Assembly (NCBI RefSeq): GCF_014695385.1
Contig: NZ_JACJOD010000076.1
Coordinates: forward strand, 62,001 to 126,000
DNA: 64,000 nt
Source of the DNA: Trichocoleus sp. FACHB-46
GTDB taxonomy: Bacteria; Cyanobacteriota; Cyanobacteriia; FACHB-46
Direction: 5' to 3'
A program made the translations under genes and the position numbers. Below the pieces are notes generated by a model. The model was not told the origin of the DNA. It did no database searches and saw nothing but the letters and a program-made list of their open reading frames with translations. Shown here piece after piece: positions 8,930 through 16,865 of the stretch (positions are counted from its first letter, which is position 1; each line of letters starts with the position of its first letter).

Positions 8930-9156
8930 CTGAATTGCTTTGTGCAAGCACAGGCAGATGCTGACGAGCGGGCACTCTCCAAGATAAAGAGTGGTCAGAA
9001 GCGATCGCCCTAGTATGGTACATTTTCCCACAATTCGATGGGTTAGGGCTTAATACAACCTCCCAGTACTGCTTGATCAAGGGCGCTGAAGCAGCCTTGA
9101 GCGTCGAGGAACGCTCCCTGTATGAAATTTTCGGTTCCCCGAACGATATGAAACTC
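8930..9156 (+). pseudogene. DUF1810 family pseudogene
   Basis: From 8930 the plus strand reads LNCFVQAQADADERALSKIK then SGQKRS. After a stop and a one-base frame change near 9013 it continues as WYIFPQFDGLGLNTTSQYC, and later as ALSVEERSLYEIFGSPNDMK. These segments follow the DUF1810 pattern (RFVxAQ...AL.EI..G.KRSHWMWFIFPQ..GLG...S.....I........L...IFG.PDD.K). The middle of the domain is missing, and the expected CSSMTLF ending is replaced by unrelated sequence. The gene is therefore inactivated by a frameshift and deletions. Confidence 0.7.
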
Positions 9157-9208
9157 GCTTTTTCAAAGCGAACGGGACCGCAAGATACTCCGTCTCCTGA
9201 TAGAAAAA

Positions 9209-9751
9209 CTAGGTAGCATTCCCTTCCAAACCACTGCTGAACCACTCTACCTGTTCCCGCAACACAGGGCGCTGCAATACCACCTTTGCCGCTAATGCGT
9301 AGGTCGTCACTGCTCGCTCGTGGCCACTCGTCTCATACCCCTCAACATCAACCTCTTGGACATAAAAAGGCTGAACTATTTCCCATCGGCAGAGTTCTCC
9401 CAGGTCAACTGGAATTCGCATCACGGCCTGCGCATTGGGATAAGCCCACAGTTGCTCGCCGATTACAGTTGGCTCAATCAATGTCTTGCTTAGTTCCTGA
9501 AGCGAGCGATCGCAAGGAGTATTGTGCTCATCTGCCCAGACTCGCAAAATTTGATTGGCTTGCTCAATCACGGAGATTGCAGGTCCAGCCCCAGACTGCC
9601 GCAACGCAAGCTGGATATCGAAACAAGGCAGAGGGATCAAAAAATCGGGCTCATCGCTCTCGCAAGTATAGTTGCCTGAATATTTCTCATCTACAGTTGC
9701 AGAAAAGACTCCTGGTAGCTCTTGAAACCGTTGCAGTAAGTCAAGCATCAT
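9209..9751 (-). CDS. Unknown 180-aa protein
   Basis: I do not recognise this protein. It is soluble, about 180 residues, acidic, with four scattered cysteines (in NYTCES, LPCFD, NTPCDR and ELCRWE). It has a central helical segment near residues 60-95 and a predicted beta-rich C-terminal half (VQPFYVQEVDVEGYETSG). No signal peptide or membrane helix is visible. The gene stands alone, 130 bp from the methyltransferase gene on the same strand. Its codon use, with several GCGATCGC-type sites nearby, is like its neighbours. It may be a cyanobacterium-restricted protein. Confidence 0.6.
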   Translation of the reverse strand: MMLDLLQRFQELPGVFSATVDEKYSGNYTCESDEPDFLIPLPCFDIQLALRQSGAGPAISVIEQANQILRVWADEHNTPCDRSLQELSKTLIEPTVIGEQLWAYPNAQAVMRIPVDLGELCRWEIVQPFYVQEVDVEGYETSGHERAVTTYALAAKVVLQRPVLREQVEWFSSGLEGNAT

Positions 9752-9881
9752 TAACCTTGAGGCAATCCAATTTTATAGAGTGTCAATCCGGTGAACAGAG
9801 GCGATCGCGCTACAACTTCCCATGGACGCATTGGGAGGATGGCACTTCAGGGAGAGACACAAAGGAGGATATCAATGCTGA

Positions 9882-10718
9882 CTAGAGAGGAGAACGGGCA
9901 GAGACAGGCACTCCTCGCATCAGCGCAGCCCAAAGTTGAAACGTCCGTCGCAGTGTTCGCGTCATCCCGAGGGCTTGCTGAACCGCCAGTGGTGCATGGT
10001 CTAAACACTCCTCCAGTTGGGTCACAGCCGCAGGTGGTGTTTGTTGCCGAGTCACCCAATCCTCAAAGTCAATCGGCAACCGCCACTGTTGGAGCACCTC
10101 AAAATTCATCCCAACTGAAGCGATCGCGTTGTGCCATTGAGAGAGTTGCCACTCCCAGTAGTGAGAGGGATCGCGCAACTGTTCAATGCGGTTGATGAAG
10201 TGAGCCAACTCATAATCTTCGGGCGAAATCACATCCACGGCTAAAAACTGCCCATCGGGCTTTAGGACTCGGTGAATTTCTGCCAAGGCAGGTTCGAGTG
10301 CCGAGAAGTGATGGGCGACAAAGCGGCAGGTAACTAAATCAAATTGTTGGTTCGCAAACGGGAGGGCGGTGGCGATCGCAGATTGAAATCCAACATTCCT
10401 CAGTCCGCGATCGCTCAAATTGCGCTCTGCTTCCGCCAACATGCCAGCGCTGAGATCGATGCCTATTACTTGCTGCACGAAAGGAGCCAAGGCAAAAGCC
10501 GTGTGTCCTGCCCCACAGCCCACATCTAGTACCTGCCAATCAGAACTCGGGTGAGCGACTTCCACGAGCCACTGCAAGTCTTGGCCGCGCCTAAACAGCG
10601 GTGCTGTACTGTAGGCTGAGGCCGTCCGGTCAAACTGTTGCCGCGTGACTTCTTCTTGGTTCATCGTGCAGAGAGGGCTGAGAGGTTTTTCAGCTATTTT
10701 GCCATTTGTTCGATTCAC
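9882..10718 (-). CDS. Class I SAM-dependent methyltransferase (UbiE-like)
   Basis: The 278-residue protein shows the SAM-binding motif I VLDVGCGAGHTAFALAPF near residue 63 and the acidic residue of motif II in VIGIDLSAGML near 85. Motif III-like FDLVTCRFVAHHF and IHRVLKPDGQFLAVD follow. This is the Methyltransf_11/UbiE arrangement. The substrate is probably a small molecule but cannot be named. An internal methionine, in PLCTMNQEEVTRQQFDRTA, is an alternative start that would remove about 18 residues and match the usual family N-terminus; the longer form starts at 10718. Confidence 0.85.
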   Translation of the reverse strand: MNRTNGKIAEKPLSPLCTMNQEEVTRQQFDRTASAYSTAPLFRRGQDLQWLVEVAHPSSDWQVLDVGCGAGHTAFALAPFVQQVIGIDLSAGMLAEAERNLSDRGLRNVGFQSAIATALPFANQQFDLVTCRFVAHHFSALEPALAEIHRVLKPDGQFLAVDVISPEDYELAHFINRIEQLRDPSHYWEWQLSQWHNAIASVGMNFEVLQQWRLPIDFEDWVTRQQTPPAAVTQLEECLDHAPLAVQQALGMTRTLRRTFQLWAALMRGVPVSARSPL

Positions 10719-10819
10719 ACCCCGACGTTAAAGGAGCTAGTAAGCCTTTAGTAGGAGGATGTTGCGAGGATAGACCTTGCGATCGCCGCCCAGATTTGAG
10801 TCAGATCAAAGTGGCGTAA

Positions 10820-11485
10820 TTACCAAGGTAATACTTCTCCATTGGCGTGCCAGAACGTGCCTGTGTTCTCCAGCGTTAACTGATCAATTCGAGTTAATAA
10901 CCCCTGCACAGACTCCTTCGGTGTGATGCCACTGGACGTAAAATTCGTCATGCGGGTTTGCACCAGGCCAGGATGCAGAATCGCTACAGCAATGCCACGA
11001 GGTTTGAGGTCGTGAGCCAGGGATTTGCCTGCCATCGACAACGCCACCTTTGACATGCGGTAGCCATAGGAACTGCCTGAGGTGTTGTCCGCGATCGAAC
11101 CCATGCGGCTGGTCATCAACACAATCTTGGAACCCCCTTGCAGGTGCGGTAGCAGTGCCTGTGTGACTCGGAGAGGTCCTAGCGCATTCACCTCGAACTG
11201 TTCTCGGATGCTGTCGAAGTCGAGGTTGTCCAACGTTACGCGCTGAATGATGCCCGCATTGTGAATCAAAACATCGATGACTCCGTCACCCAGGCACTTT
11301 GGTAACTCTGCCACAGAAGCGTCTGAGGTAATGTCAATGCCCGCCTCCACTTGCACCCCAAGCTGCTGTAATGCCTCAGAGGTGCTGCGACAGACGGCAA
11401 TGACGCGATCGCCGCGAGCCTGCAGTTGCCGACAGTACTCGTAACCAATGCCTCGATTTGCCCCTGTGACGAGATAAGTTGCCAT
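10820..11485 (-). CDS. Short-chain dehydrogenase/reductase (SDR)
   Basis: Starting at the ATG at 11485 the product is 221 residues. It begins with the NAD(P)-binding TYLVTGANRGIGYEYCRQL and continues with the NAG motif in DVLIHNAGI. The catalytic serine lies in IVLMTSRMGSI, and YxxxK follows in YGYRMSKVALSMAGKSL. This is a classical SDR. The frame stays open upstream of 11485, but that extension has no family similarity and covers the start of the divergent neighbouring gene, so it was rejected. Such stand-alone cyanobacterial SDRs resemble carbonyl reductases; the substrate is not known. It is divergent from the saccharopine-dehydrogenase-like gene with about 65 bp between starts. Confidence 0.86.
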   Translation of the reverse strand: MATYLVTGANRGIGYEYCRQLQARGDRVIAVCRSTSEALQQLGVQVEAGIDITSDASVAELPKCLGDGVIDVLIHNAGIIQRVTLDNLDFDSIREQFEVNALGPLRVTQALLPHLQGGSKIVLMTSRMGSIADNTSGSSYGYRMSKVALSMAGKSLAHDLKPRGIAVAILHPGLVQTRMTNFTSSGITPKESVQGLLTRIDQLTLENTGTFWHANGEVLPW

Positions 11486-11551
11486 GTGCACTCCGAGCGC
11501 TTTGAAAGAGTATAGTAGCCAGTGCAGCCTGTGACTAGGAGTGGTTCTGCG

Positions 11552-12772
11552 ATGTCTGAGCGTCCCTATGATGTCATCCTCTATGGTGCCAGTGGTTTTG
11601 TCGGCAAACAGACCGTGCAATACTTTGTTCGCCATGCCCCACCTTTGCGATGGGCGATCGCGGGGAGAAACCGCCAGAAGCTGGAAGCCGTTCGTGCTGA
11701 AGTCGGTGCCACCGTCGATGTGCTCGTTGCCGACGGTCAGGACGAAGCGGCGATCGCGGACATGGTTGCTCAAACCCGAGTGCTCTTGACCACGGCTGGC
11801 CCCTTTGCCCTCTATGGCAATGCCATCGTGGATGCCTGCGTTCGCTTCAGAACGCACTACGTCGATATTACGGGAGAAACACCTTGGGTTAGAACCTTGA
11901 TCGATCGCTACCAAGCTCAAGCCGCTGCTGATGGCACTCGCATCATTCCTTGTTGTGGCTTTGATTCCGTGCCATCAGACTTGGGGAACTACCTCGTGGT
12001 GCGGCACCTACAACGAGAACTAGGAGTTCCTTGTCAGCAGGTGCATGCCTATTTCCAGGTGTCTGGGGGGTTGAATGGGGGGACGCTGGCCTCAGCTTTC
12101 CATCTTTATGATTCCGCCGGGGCCGCTCAGATGAATGATCCCTTCCTGCTGAATCCTCTCAACCCTTCCTCTCCCCCTCCCGCTCAGGCTGAACGCCATC
12201 GTGACCCCCAAACCCCCTCCTTTGCTGCCGACCTCAACACTTGGGTCGCTCCCTTCGTCATGGGACCTGTCAATACCCGCATTGTCCGTCGCAGCGCGGC
12301 TCTCTACGAGGAGTGGCAAGACTCCTACGGACCTGACTTCACCTATCAGGAGTACCTCAAGTTCGATGAACCGCTGTCGTGGCTGAAGGCAACGAGTGTC
12401 ACTGCTGGCTTGGCTCTGTTTACAGGCATTACGCAACAACCTCCACTCAGATCGCTGCTGCAACCGCTCTTACCGCAACCAGGTGATGGACCGTCTGAGC
12501 AAACGATGAATGAGGGGTGGTTCTCCTGTGAACTGGTGGGCACTGCGACAAATGGTCGCCAGGTGCGAGGACTGATCCGAGACCAAGGAGACCCAGGCAA
12601 TCGAGCCACAGTCAAGTTTGTCTGTGAATCAGCTCTGGGTTTGGCTCTGCAAACCGATAAATTACCGGGTGGTCCGACGCGAGGCGGAATTCTGACGCCT
12701 GCAACTGGGTTAGGCAAGGTGCTGATAGAACGCTTACGCCAAACTGGGATGACCCTAGCCATAAGCCCGTGA
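11552..12772 (+). CDS. Saccharopine dehydrogenase-like / trans-acting enoyl reductase family
   Basis: From the ATG at 11552 the 406-residue product begins MSERPYDVILYGASGFVGKQ, a Rossmann nucleotide-binding start. It continues with LLTTAGPFALYGNAIVDAC, HYVDITGETPW and IIPCCGFDSVPSDLGNYL. This pattern is shared by the saccharopine dehydrogenase-like oxidoreductases and the mycobacterial trans-acting enoyl reductase of phenolic glycolipid synthesis. An in-frame GTG at 11522 would add ten residues with no family support. No polyketide or lysine genes are nearby, so the role is probably reduction of an unsaturated lipid or related substrate. This is inference from the family alone. Confidence 0.82.
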   Translation: MSERPYDVILYGASGFVGKQTVQYFVRHAPPLRWAIAGRNRQKLEAVRAEVGATVDVLVADGQDEAAIADMVAQTRVLLTTAGPFALYGNAIVDACVRFRTHYVDITGETPWVRTLIDRYQAQAAADGTRIIPCCGFDSVPSDLGNYLVVRHLQRELGVPCQQVHAYFQVSGGLNGGTLASAFHLYDSAGAAQMNDPFLLNPLNPSSPPPAQAERHRDPQTPSFAADLNTWVAPFVMGPVNTRIVRRSAALYEEWQDSYGPDFTYQEYLKFDEPLSWLKATSVTAGLALFTGITQQPPLRSLLQPLLPQPGDGPSEQTMNEGWFSCELVGTATNGRQVRGLIRDQGDPGNRATVKFVCESALGLALQTDKLPGGPTRGGILTPATGLGKVLIERLRQTGMTLAISP

Positions 12773-12833
12773 TTCTAAAGGCCAGGCTTGGGCGTAGGGC
12801 ATTGGACTGAAGTATGGCCACGCAGGAATATCC

Positions 12834-13841
12834 TCACTCGGCAAGAATTTCGATGTGATAGCTGTATCCCTGCTCAGCCAGAAACAACTGGCGATGACGA
12901 GCAAACTCTTCTTCACAGGTACGTAAGGAAACCAGCGTGTAAAATTGGGCGCTGCGACCATCCGACTTGGGACGCAAGACTCGACCGAGCCGCTGGGCTT
13001 CTTCCTGCCGGGAGCCGTACTTGCCAGACACCTGAATTAGCACATCGGCATCAGGTAAATCGAGCGCAAAGTTGCCGACTGGAGACAAAATCAGCCCGGA
13101 GATTTCACCGGATCGGAACTGCTGGTAGCGGCGATCGCGTTCTGCTTGGGGTGTTTTGCCTGTCACGAGCGGTAGCCTGGTTAATGTAGCGATCTGCTTC
13201 AGTTGCTCCAAAAATTCCCCAATGATCAAGATGCAATGGCCGTGCTCCTTCTGTAGCAGCGATCGCACCACTTCATGCTTACACGGATTTTCTGCGGCAA
13301 TCCGAAACTGGTGGCGCTTGTCAGCAACTGCATATTCCATCTGTCGGGCTGTGGTTTGAGAAATGCGAATCTCGGTGCATTTCGCTGCCGCAATGAAGCC
13401 TTGACCTTCAAGTTCGCGCCAGGGCACATCGTAGCGTTTGGGGCCAATCAGGGCGAAAACATCTCCTTCTTTGCCATCTTCACGAATCAGGGTGGCGGTC
13501 AGTCCGAGACGGTGGCGGGTCTGCAGTTCAGCTGTAATGCGGAAGATGGGGGCGGGCAACAGATGCACTTCGTCATAGATAATCAACCCCCACGATCGCG
13601 CGTTAAACAGTTGAAAGTGCGGAAACTCCCCGTCTTTGCTGGCGCGATAGCTCGGGATTTGGTACGTCGCTAACGTGATCGGAGCCGTCTGTTTTGATTC
13701 CCCACTGTACTCGGCGATCGCATCTGGAGGTAATGTCGTTTTATCCAGTAGTTCGCGCTGCCACTGGCGAACGGAGGTGAGGCTGCTGGTGAGAATCAGC
13801 GTATTTTCCTGCACCTGGGCGAGCGCAGCGATTTGACCTGC
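12834..13841 (-). pseudogene. XPB-type DNA helicase, N-terminally deleted
   Basis: The frame encodes helicase motifs Ia onward: NTLILTSSLTSVRQWQRELL, then the Walker B box IIYDEVHLL (motif II), motif III GLTATLIREDG, and the C-terminal motifs SPVGNFALDLPDADVLIQVS and QRLGRVLRPK. This is the XPB/RAD25 helicase family, involved in DNA repair. The Walker A segment and everything before it are missing. In-frame codons reach IAALAQVQ, expected just after GxGKT, and then similarity stops at about 13832-13841. Without Walker A the product could not hydrolyse ATP. The only start is an internal GTG at 13814. A deletion has joined this fragment to the beginning of another gene. Confidence 0.8.
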
Positions 13842-13996
13842 ATCCGTTCCATCACATGGCTGACAAGCTCGGCTTTGCGTGTCGGAATTTTACCACCTGG
13901 CAACAGTTGCGCTAGTGCTTTTAGCTGATCGACGGTTTGATGATTGAGGGCTTCGAGCAGTGTGGGAATTTTCTCAGGCTGGCTGTAGTAGGGCAT
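13838..13996 (-). pseudogene. SAP-like domain protein, 5' fragment fused to helicase remnant
   Basis: From the ATG at 13996 the frame reads MPYYSQPEKIPTLLEALNHQ, then a helix-extended-helix region TVDQLKALAQLLPGGKIPTR and KAELVSHVMERM. This resembles a SAP-like nucleic-acid-binding module. After about residue 53 the frame runs out of frame into helicase sequence and stops at 13796. It is the front of a different gene, cut by the deletion that also removed the helicase N-terminus. Two extra in-frame methionine codons upstream (to 14026) exist but lie in a repetitive stretch. Confidence 0.6.
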
Positions 13997-14016
13997 AACA
14001 CTATCCCTGCTAAACT

Positions 14017-14105
14017 CCATCAGCATAAGCCCATCAGCATAAGCGCTTGTGGGGCAAGTTGATGAACGGCCTGATTACTGATGCAGCATGATTACTAATG
14101 CAGCA
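14017..14105. repeat. Two short tandem duplications
   Basis: CCATCAGCATAAGC occurs twice back to back (14017-14030 and 14031-14044). A 17-bp unit, TGATTACTGATGCAGCA then TGATTACTAATGCAGCA, is repeated at 14072-14088 and 14089-14105 with one mismatch. Both look like slippage duplications just upstream of the broken SAP/helicase locus. Confidence 0.8.
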
Positions 14106-14131
14106 GCGACTCAGACCATTCTTGCCAAAGT

Positions 14132-15490
14132 TTAGCGGATTAAAGTGCGATCGCGCTCTACTTCTGCGGTAAACTCGCTCTCATTCAATTTGCCCTCCTC
14201 ACCTGTAATGAGGCGAGCTCCACCTTTGCGAGTAAAGTAGTGCCAAAACCATTGGATCATCACGATCATCTTGTTATCAAACTCGATCAAATAGTAGATG
14301 TGGACAAAGACCCAAATCAGCCAAGCTGGGAACCCTGAGATTTTCAACCAACCAAAGTTGGCCACAGCGGCATTATGACCAATCACCGCCAAGCTACCCG
14401 CGTCTGAATAGCGGAAGGGAGGCAAATCTTCTCCTTGCAAGCGACGTTGGAGCAACTTAGCGACATAAGCGCCTTCATGCATCGCTACTGGAGCAACGCC
14501 TGGTAGCGGCTTATCATCTTGATGGGCGTAATGTGCCAGATCCCCGACGACAAAAATGTCAGGTTCTCCCGGCAAACTTAAGTCAGGATTGACGATGACT
14601 CGGCCCACGCGATCGAGTTCTGCACCTGCCCGCTCCGCTAGCACGGTGCCCATCTTAGAAGCACGAACGCCTGCTGCCCAAAGCACCGTTTTGGTCGGGA
14701 TTTGCCGAGTTTGCTCACCTTGGCGAACGGTTACGGCATCTGTGGTAATATTTGTCACCAAGGTTTGGGTTTCAACCACAACACCCAAATCTTCGAGCGA
14801 TCGCGCAGCCTTCGCTGAAAGGTCGGGTGGATAAGGTGGGAGCACGCGATCGACACCTTCGAGCAATAAGATCCGAGTCTCCTTCGTATCAATGCTGCGA
14901 AAATCATCCTTCAGTGCCGTATAAGCCAAATCTGCCAAGGCTCCTGCCAACTCTACTCCCGTTGGCCCGCCACCAACCACCACAAAGGTTAACCAAGCTC
15001 GCCGTTTCTCGGGATCTGTTTCTTTTTCAGCGGCTTCAAAGGCGAGAAAAATCCGTCGGCGCATTTCCAGGGCATCTTCAATGGTTTTGAGACCTGGTGC
15101 CACGTCTGCCCATTGTTCGTTCCCAAAGTAATGGTGGCTCACCCCCGTCGCGACAATTAGAGTGTCGTAGGGTAAAGTTCCACTCGATAAAGTCACCTGG
15201 TGCTGTTGAGGATCAATGTCTAGCACTTCATCCATCAAAACCTTAACTTGACGATGACGGCTGAGGATAGCTCGTAGGGGGGATGAAATGTCGCCAGGAG
15301 AAAGTTTTCCAGTGGCGACTTGGTAAAGCAACGGTTGAAATAAATGGAAGTTACGTTTGTCAATTAGGGTAACATCGAATTGCTGAGAGCGTCCTAGTTC
15401 TTTAGCGGCATATAAACCACCAAAGCCACCCCCAACAATGACAATTCTGTGAGTAGGTTGCTGATCATCAGATGGCTTTGAGAGCTTCAT
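14132..15490 (-). CDS. ndh: Type II NADH dehydrogenase (NDH-2)
   Basis: From the ATG at 15490 the product is 452 residues. It starts with an FAD-binding motif (HRIVIVGGGFGGLYAAKELG), has the FHLFQPLLYQVATG segment typical of NDH-2, and carries the NADH-binding motif FVVVGGGPTGVELAGALADL. The second FAD contact is in DIFVVGDLAHYA. Hydrophobic and amphipathic C-terminal segments (WLIWVFVHIYYLIEFDNK) fit a peripheral membrane enzyme passing electrons from NAD(P)H to plastoquinone without pumping protons. In cyanobacteria NDH-2 is often viewed as a redox sensor. The frame is open for 27 codons further upstream, but these overlap the xylulokinase remnant. Confidence 0.9.
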   Translation of the reverse strand: MKLSKPSDDQQPTHRIVIVGGGFGGLYAAKELGRSQQFDVTLIDKRNFHLFQPLLYQVATGKLSPGDISSPLRAILSRHRQVKVLMDEVLDIDPQQHQVTLSSGTLPYDTLIVATGVSHHYFGNEQWADVAPGLKTIEDALEMRRRIFLAFEAAEKETDPEKRRAWLTFVVVGGGPTGVELAGALADLAYTALKDDFRSIDTKETRILLLEGVDRVLPPYPPDLSAKAARSLEDLGVVVETQTLVTNITTDAVTVRQGEQTRQIPTKTVLWAAGVRASKMGTVLAERAGAELDRVGRVIVNPDLSLPGEPDIFVVGDLAHYAHQDDKPLPGVAPVAMHEGAYVAKLLQRRLQGEDLPPFRYSDAGSLAVIGHNAAVANFGWLKISGFPAWLIWVFVHIYYLIEFDNKMIVMIQWFWHYFTRKGGARLITGEEGKLNESEFTAEVERDRTLIR

Positions 15491-15750
15491 AGAGTAATGG
15501 ATATCGCTGGAACGCTTCTTTGTAGACAACATTAGCTTGTGGCTGGACGACACTTTGTTCTTGCAGCACAATTTTAAGTGCAGTCGTCAAGTTAGGATAG
15601 GCACCCACCTCAACCATCGCTAATATTGCAGCTCCATAAGCGGCTCCTTCCTCCTCCTGAAGTGCGATAAGTTCTGGATTAAGACATCCGCTAAAATTTG
15701 CCGCCAAACTCGCGATCGCGCCCCTCCTACGTTGGAGATCCGAATCCTTA
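15468..15750 (-). pseudogene. xylB: Xylulokinase/FGGY kinase C-terminal remnant with frameshift
   Basis: The last frame reads LNPELIALQEEEGAAYGAAI, then LAMVEVGAYPNLTTALKIV and a tail YKEAFQRYPLLYEALKAI, ending at 15468. This is the FGGY-family C-terminal domain of xylulokinase (EEGAAYGAAILA.VG.GAY.......Y..RY..LY..LK). Just upstream the similarity continues in a different frame as IRISNVGGARSRVWRQILAD, matching the family's SGGGARSxLWRQIxADV. A frameshift near 15680-15690 separates the two. Nothing of the N-terminal sugar-binding domain remains. The 3' end overlaps the start of the NDH-2 gene by 23 bp. Confidence 0.78.
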
Positions 15751-15854
15751 GCCAATCCTGAGACATAGACAGAAGCCAATCCCAACGGCAGACTCTTTCA
15801 GGAGATCAACTCAATAACATGGAAGCGAAATAGTCTCATTGGGAGCGATTCACC

Positions 15855-16061
15855 ATGAAAACTTCAACCATCAATACAGCCCAAGTCCCTGCAGTAGCTC
15901 CCGCTTACAACGGTGCCGATCGCAATGCTTGGATCTTTGGCTGGAACCCACAGCAGGAGTTATGGAATGGCCGTTTAGCCATGATTGGTTTCGTTGCTTA
16001 CTTGCTTTGGGATCTGGGCGGGTACAGCGTACTTCGGGATGTACTTCACCTAGTTCGGTAG
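15855..16061 (+). CDS. hli: High-light-inducible protein (HLIP, CAB family)
   Basis: The 68-residue protein has the single chlorophyll-binding-type membrane helix of the LHC superfamily, ELWNGRLAMIGFVAYLLWDL, with the ExxNxRxAM signature. A hydrophilic N-terminus with AWIFGWNPQQ precedes it, as in other HLIPs. These thylakoid proteins dimerise, bind chlorophyll a and carotenoid, and protect photosystem assembly intermediates under strong light. A GGGAG Shine-Dalgarno-like stretch lies 7-11 bases ahead of the ATG. The gene is monocistronic or paired with the DUF4383 membrane protein 110 bp downstream. Confidence 0.93.
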   Translation: MKTSTINTAQVPAVAPAYNGADRNAWIFGWNPQQELWNGRLAMIGFVAYLLWDLGGYSVLRDVLHLVR

Positions 16062-16170
16062 TCCTTCACTAAGAACCCAAAGGGCTAGTGATAAGCGGTC
16101 TGGGTTGCTCTCGAACCAGGTCTAACGTTTCGATTCCACGTCAAAAACCTTTAAGAACCAAAATACTGTC

Positions 16171-16626
16171 ATGCAAACATCAACTACTTCAGCTTCAGGA
16201 ATTCGTTATGCGGCCCTTAGTCTGGGTCTACTCTTCTTATTACTGGGCTTGGCTGGATTTTTGCCTGCTTTTGTCTCTCCCTCTGCAAACTTTACCTCCG
16301 AACCAGGCTTCGGCTATATATTTGGGGTATTCCCAACTAACTATTTCCATAATGCCATCGGCCTTTTAGTGGGTATTTGGGGAATTGCGGCATCTACAAG
16401 TTTAACTGGAGCGATTGTGTTTAATCGCATCTTTGCTCTCCTTTATGCAGCAAGTGTTGTTTTAGGACTGCTTCCTTCTACCAATACTCTATTCGGACTT
16501 GCTCCACTTTTTGGCAATAACGTTTGGCTCGATGCCATTACTGCTGCGATCGCTTTCTACTTCGGCTTTGTGAAGTCCGCTGAAGTTGAGGGGCCGAGTG
16601 TTTCTAGAACTCAACCTAGCGTATAA
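16171..16626 (+). CDS. DUF4383 membrane protein
   Basis: The 151-residue protein has four membrane helices, near residues 11-33, 60-80, 84-105 and 122-142. It has the family features GYIFGVFPTNYFHNAIGLLV and an exposed loop with PLFGNNVWLDA. DUF4383 proteins are small four-helix membrane proteins of unknown function, common in cyanobacteria and actinobacteria. It follows the hli gene and is closed by a strong terminator at 16697, so the two may form one transcript, perhaps stress-induced. The start at 16171 is followed by a short polar N-terminus of about ten residues. Confidence 0.85.
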   Translation: MQTSTTSASGIRYAALSLGLLFLLLGLAGFLPAFVSPSANFTSEPGFGYIFGVFPTNYFHNAIGLLVGIWGIAASTSLTGAIVFNRIFALLYAASVVLGLLPSTNTLFGLAPLFGNNVWLDAITAAIAFYFGFVKSAEVEGPSVSRTQPSV

Positions 16627-16696
16627 GCAGCCCAGCTTTTCCTAATAAACCCAGGGTTTTAATGTAAGTCGTCAGAACCCTGATTGAATAACACAC

Positions 16697-16724
16697 AAGT
16701 AGTCTTATCCGGACTACTTTTTTT
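16697..16724 (+). terminator. Rho-independent terminator
   Basis: AAGTAGTC at 16697-16704 pairs with GACTACTT at 16712-16719 around a seven-base loop, followed by a run of T ending at 16724. It lies 70 bp after the DUF4383 stop codon. Confidence 0.85.
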
Positions 16725-16865
16725 GTGCTTGCTGAGAATCTCCAGTGAGAACTCCTAGAGCGATCGCCTGGGAGCCCAATTGCCACAGACTTGCTCACAG
16801 ATTGCCAGTTAACATGAAGTGGCACCTTTTAACTGCAATCTCAGTCTGTACTTACTCTCTTCATC

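Noticed and set aside
8865-9245. 126-codon minus-strand open frame
   Set aside because: It lies antisense to the DUF1810 remnant and overlaps the end of the 180-aa gene, with low-quality composition and no family.
9791-10195. 134-codon plus-strand frame
   Set aside because: It is the antisense shadow of the methyltransferase gene.
10820-11920. Longer version of the SDR protein starting at 11920
   Set aside because: The first 145 residues have no family similarity and run through the start of the divergent gene; the Rossmann motif begins right after the ATG at 11485.
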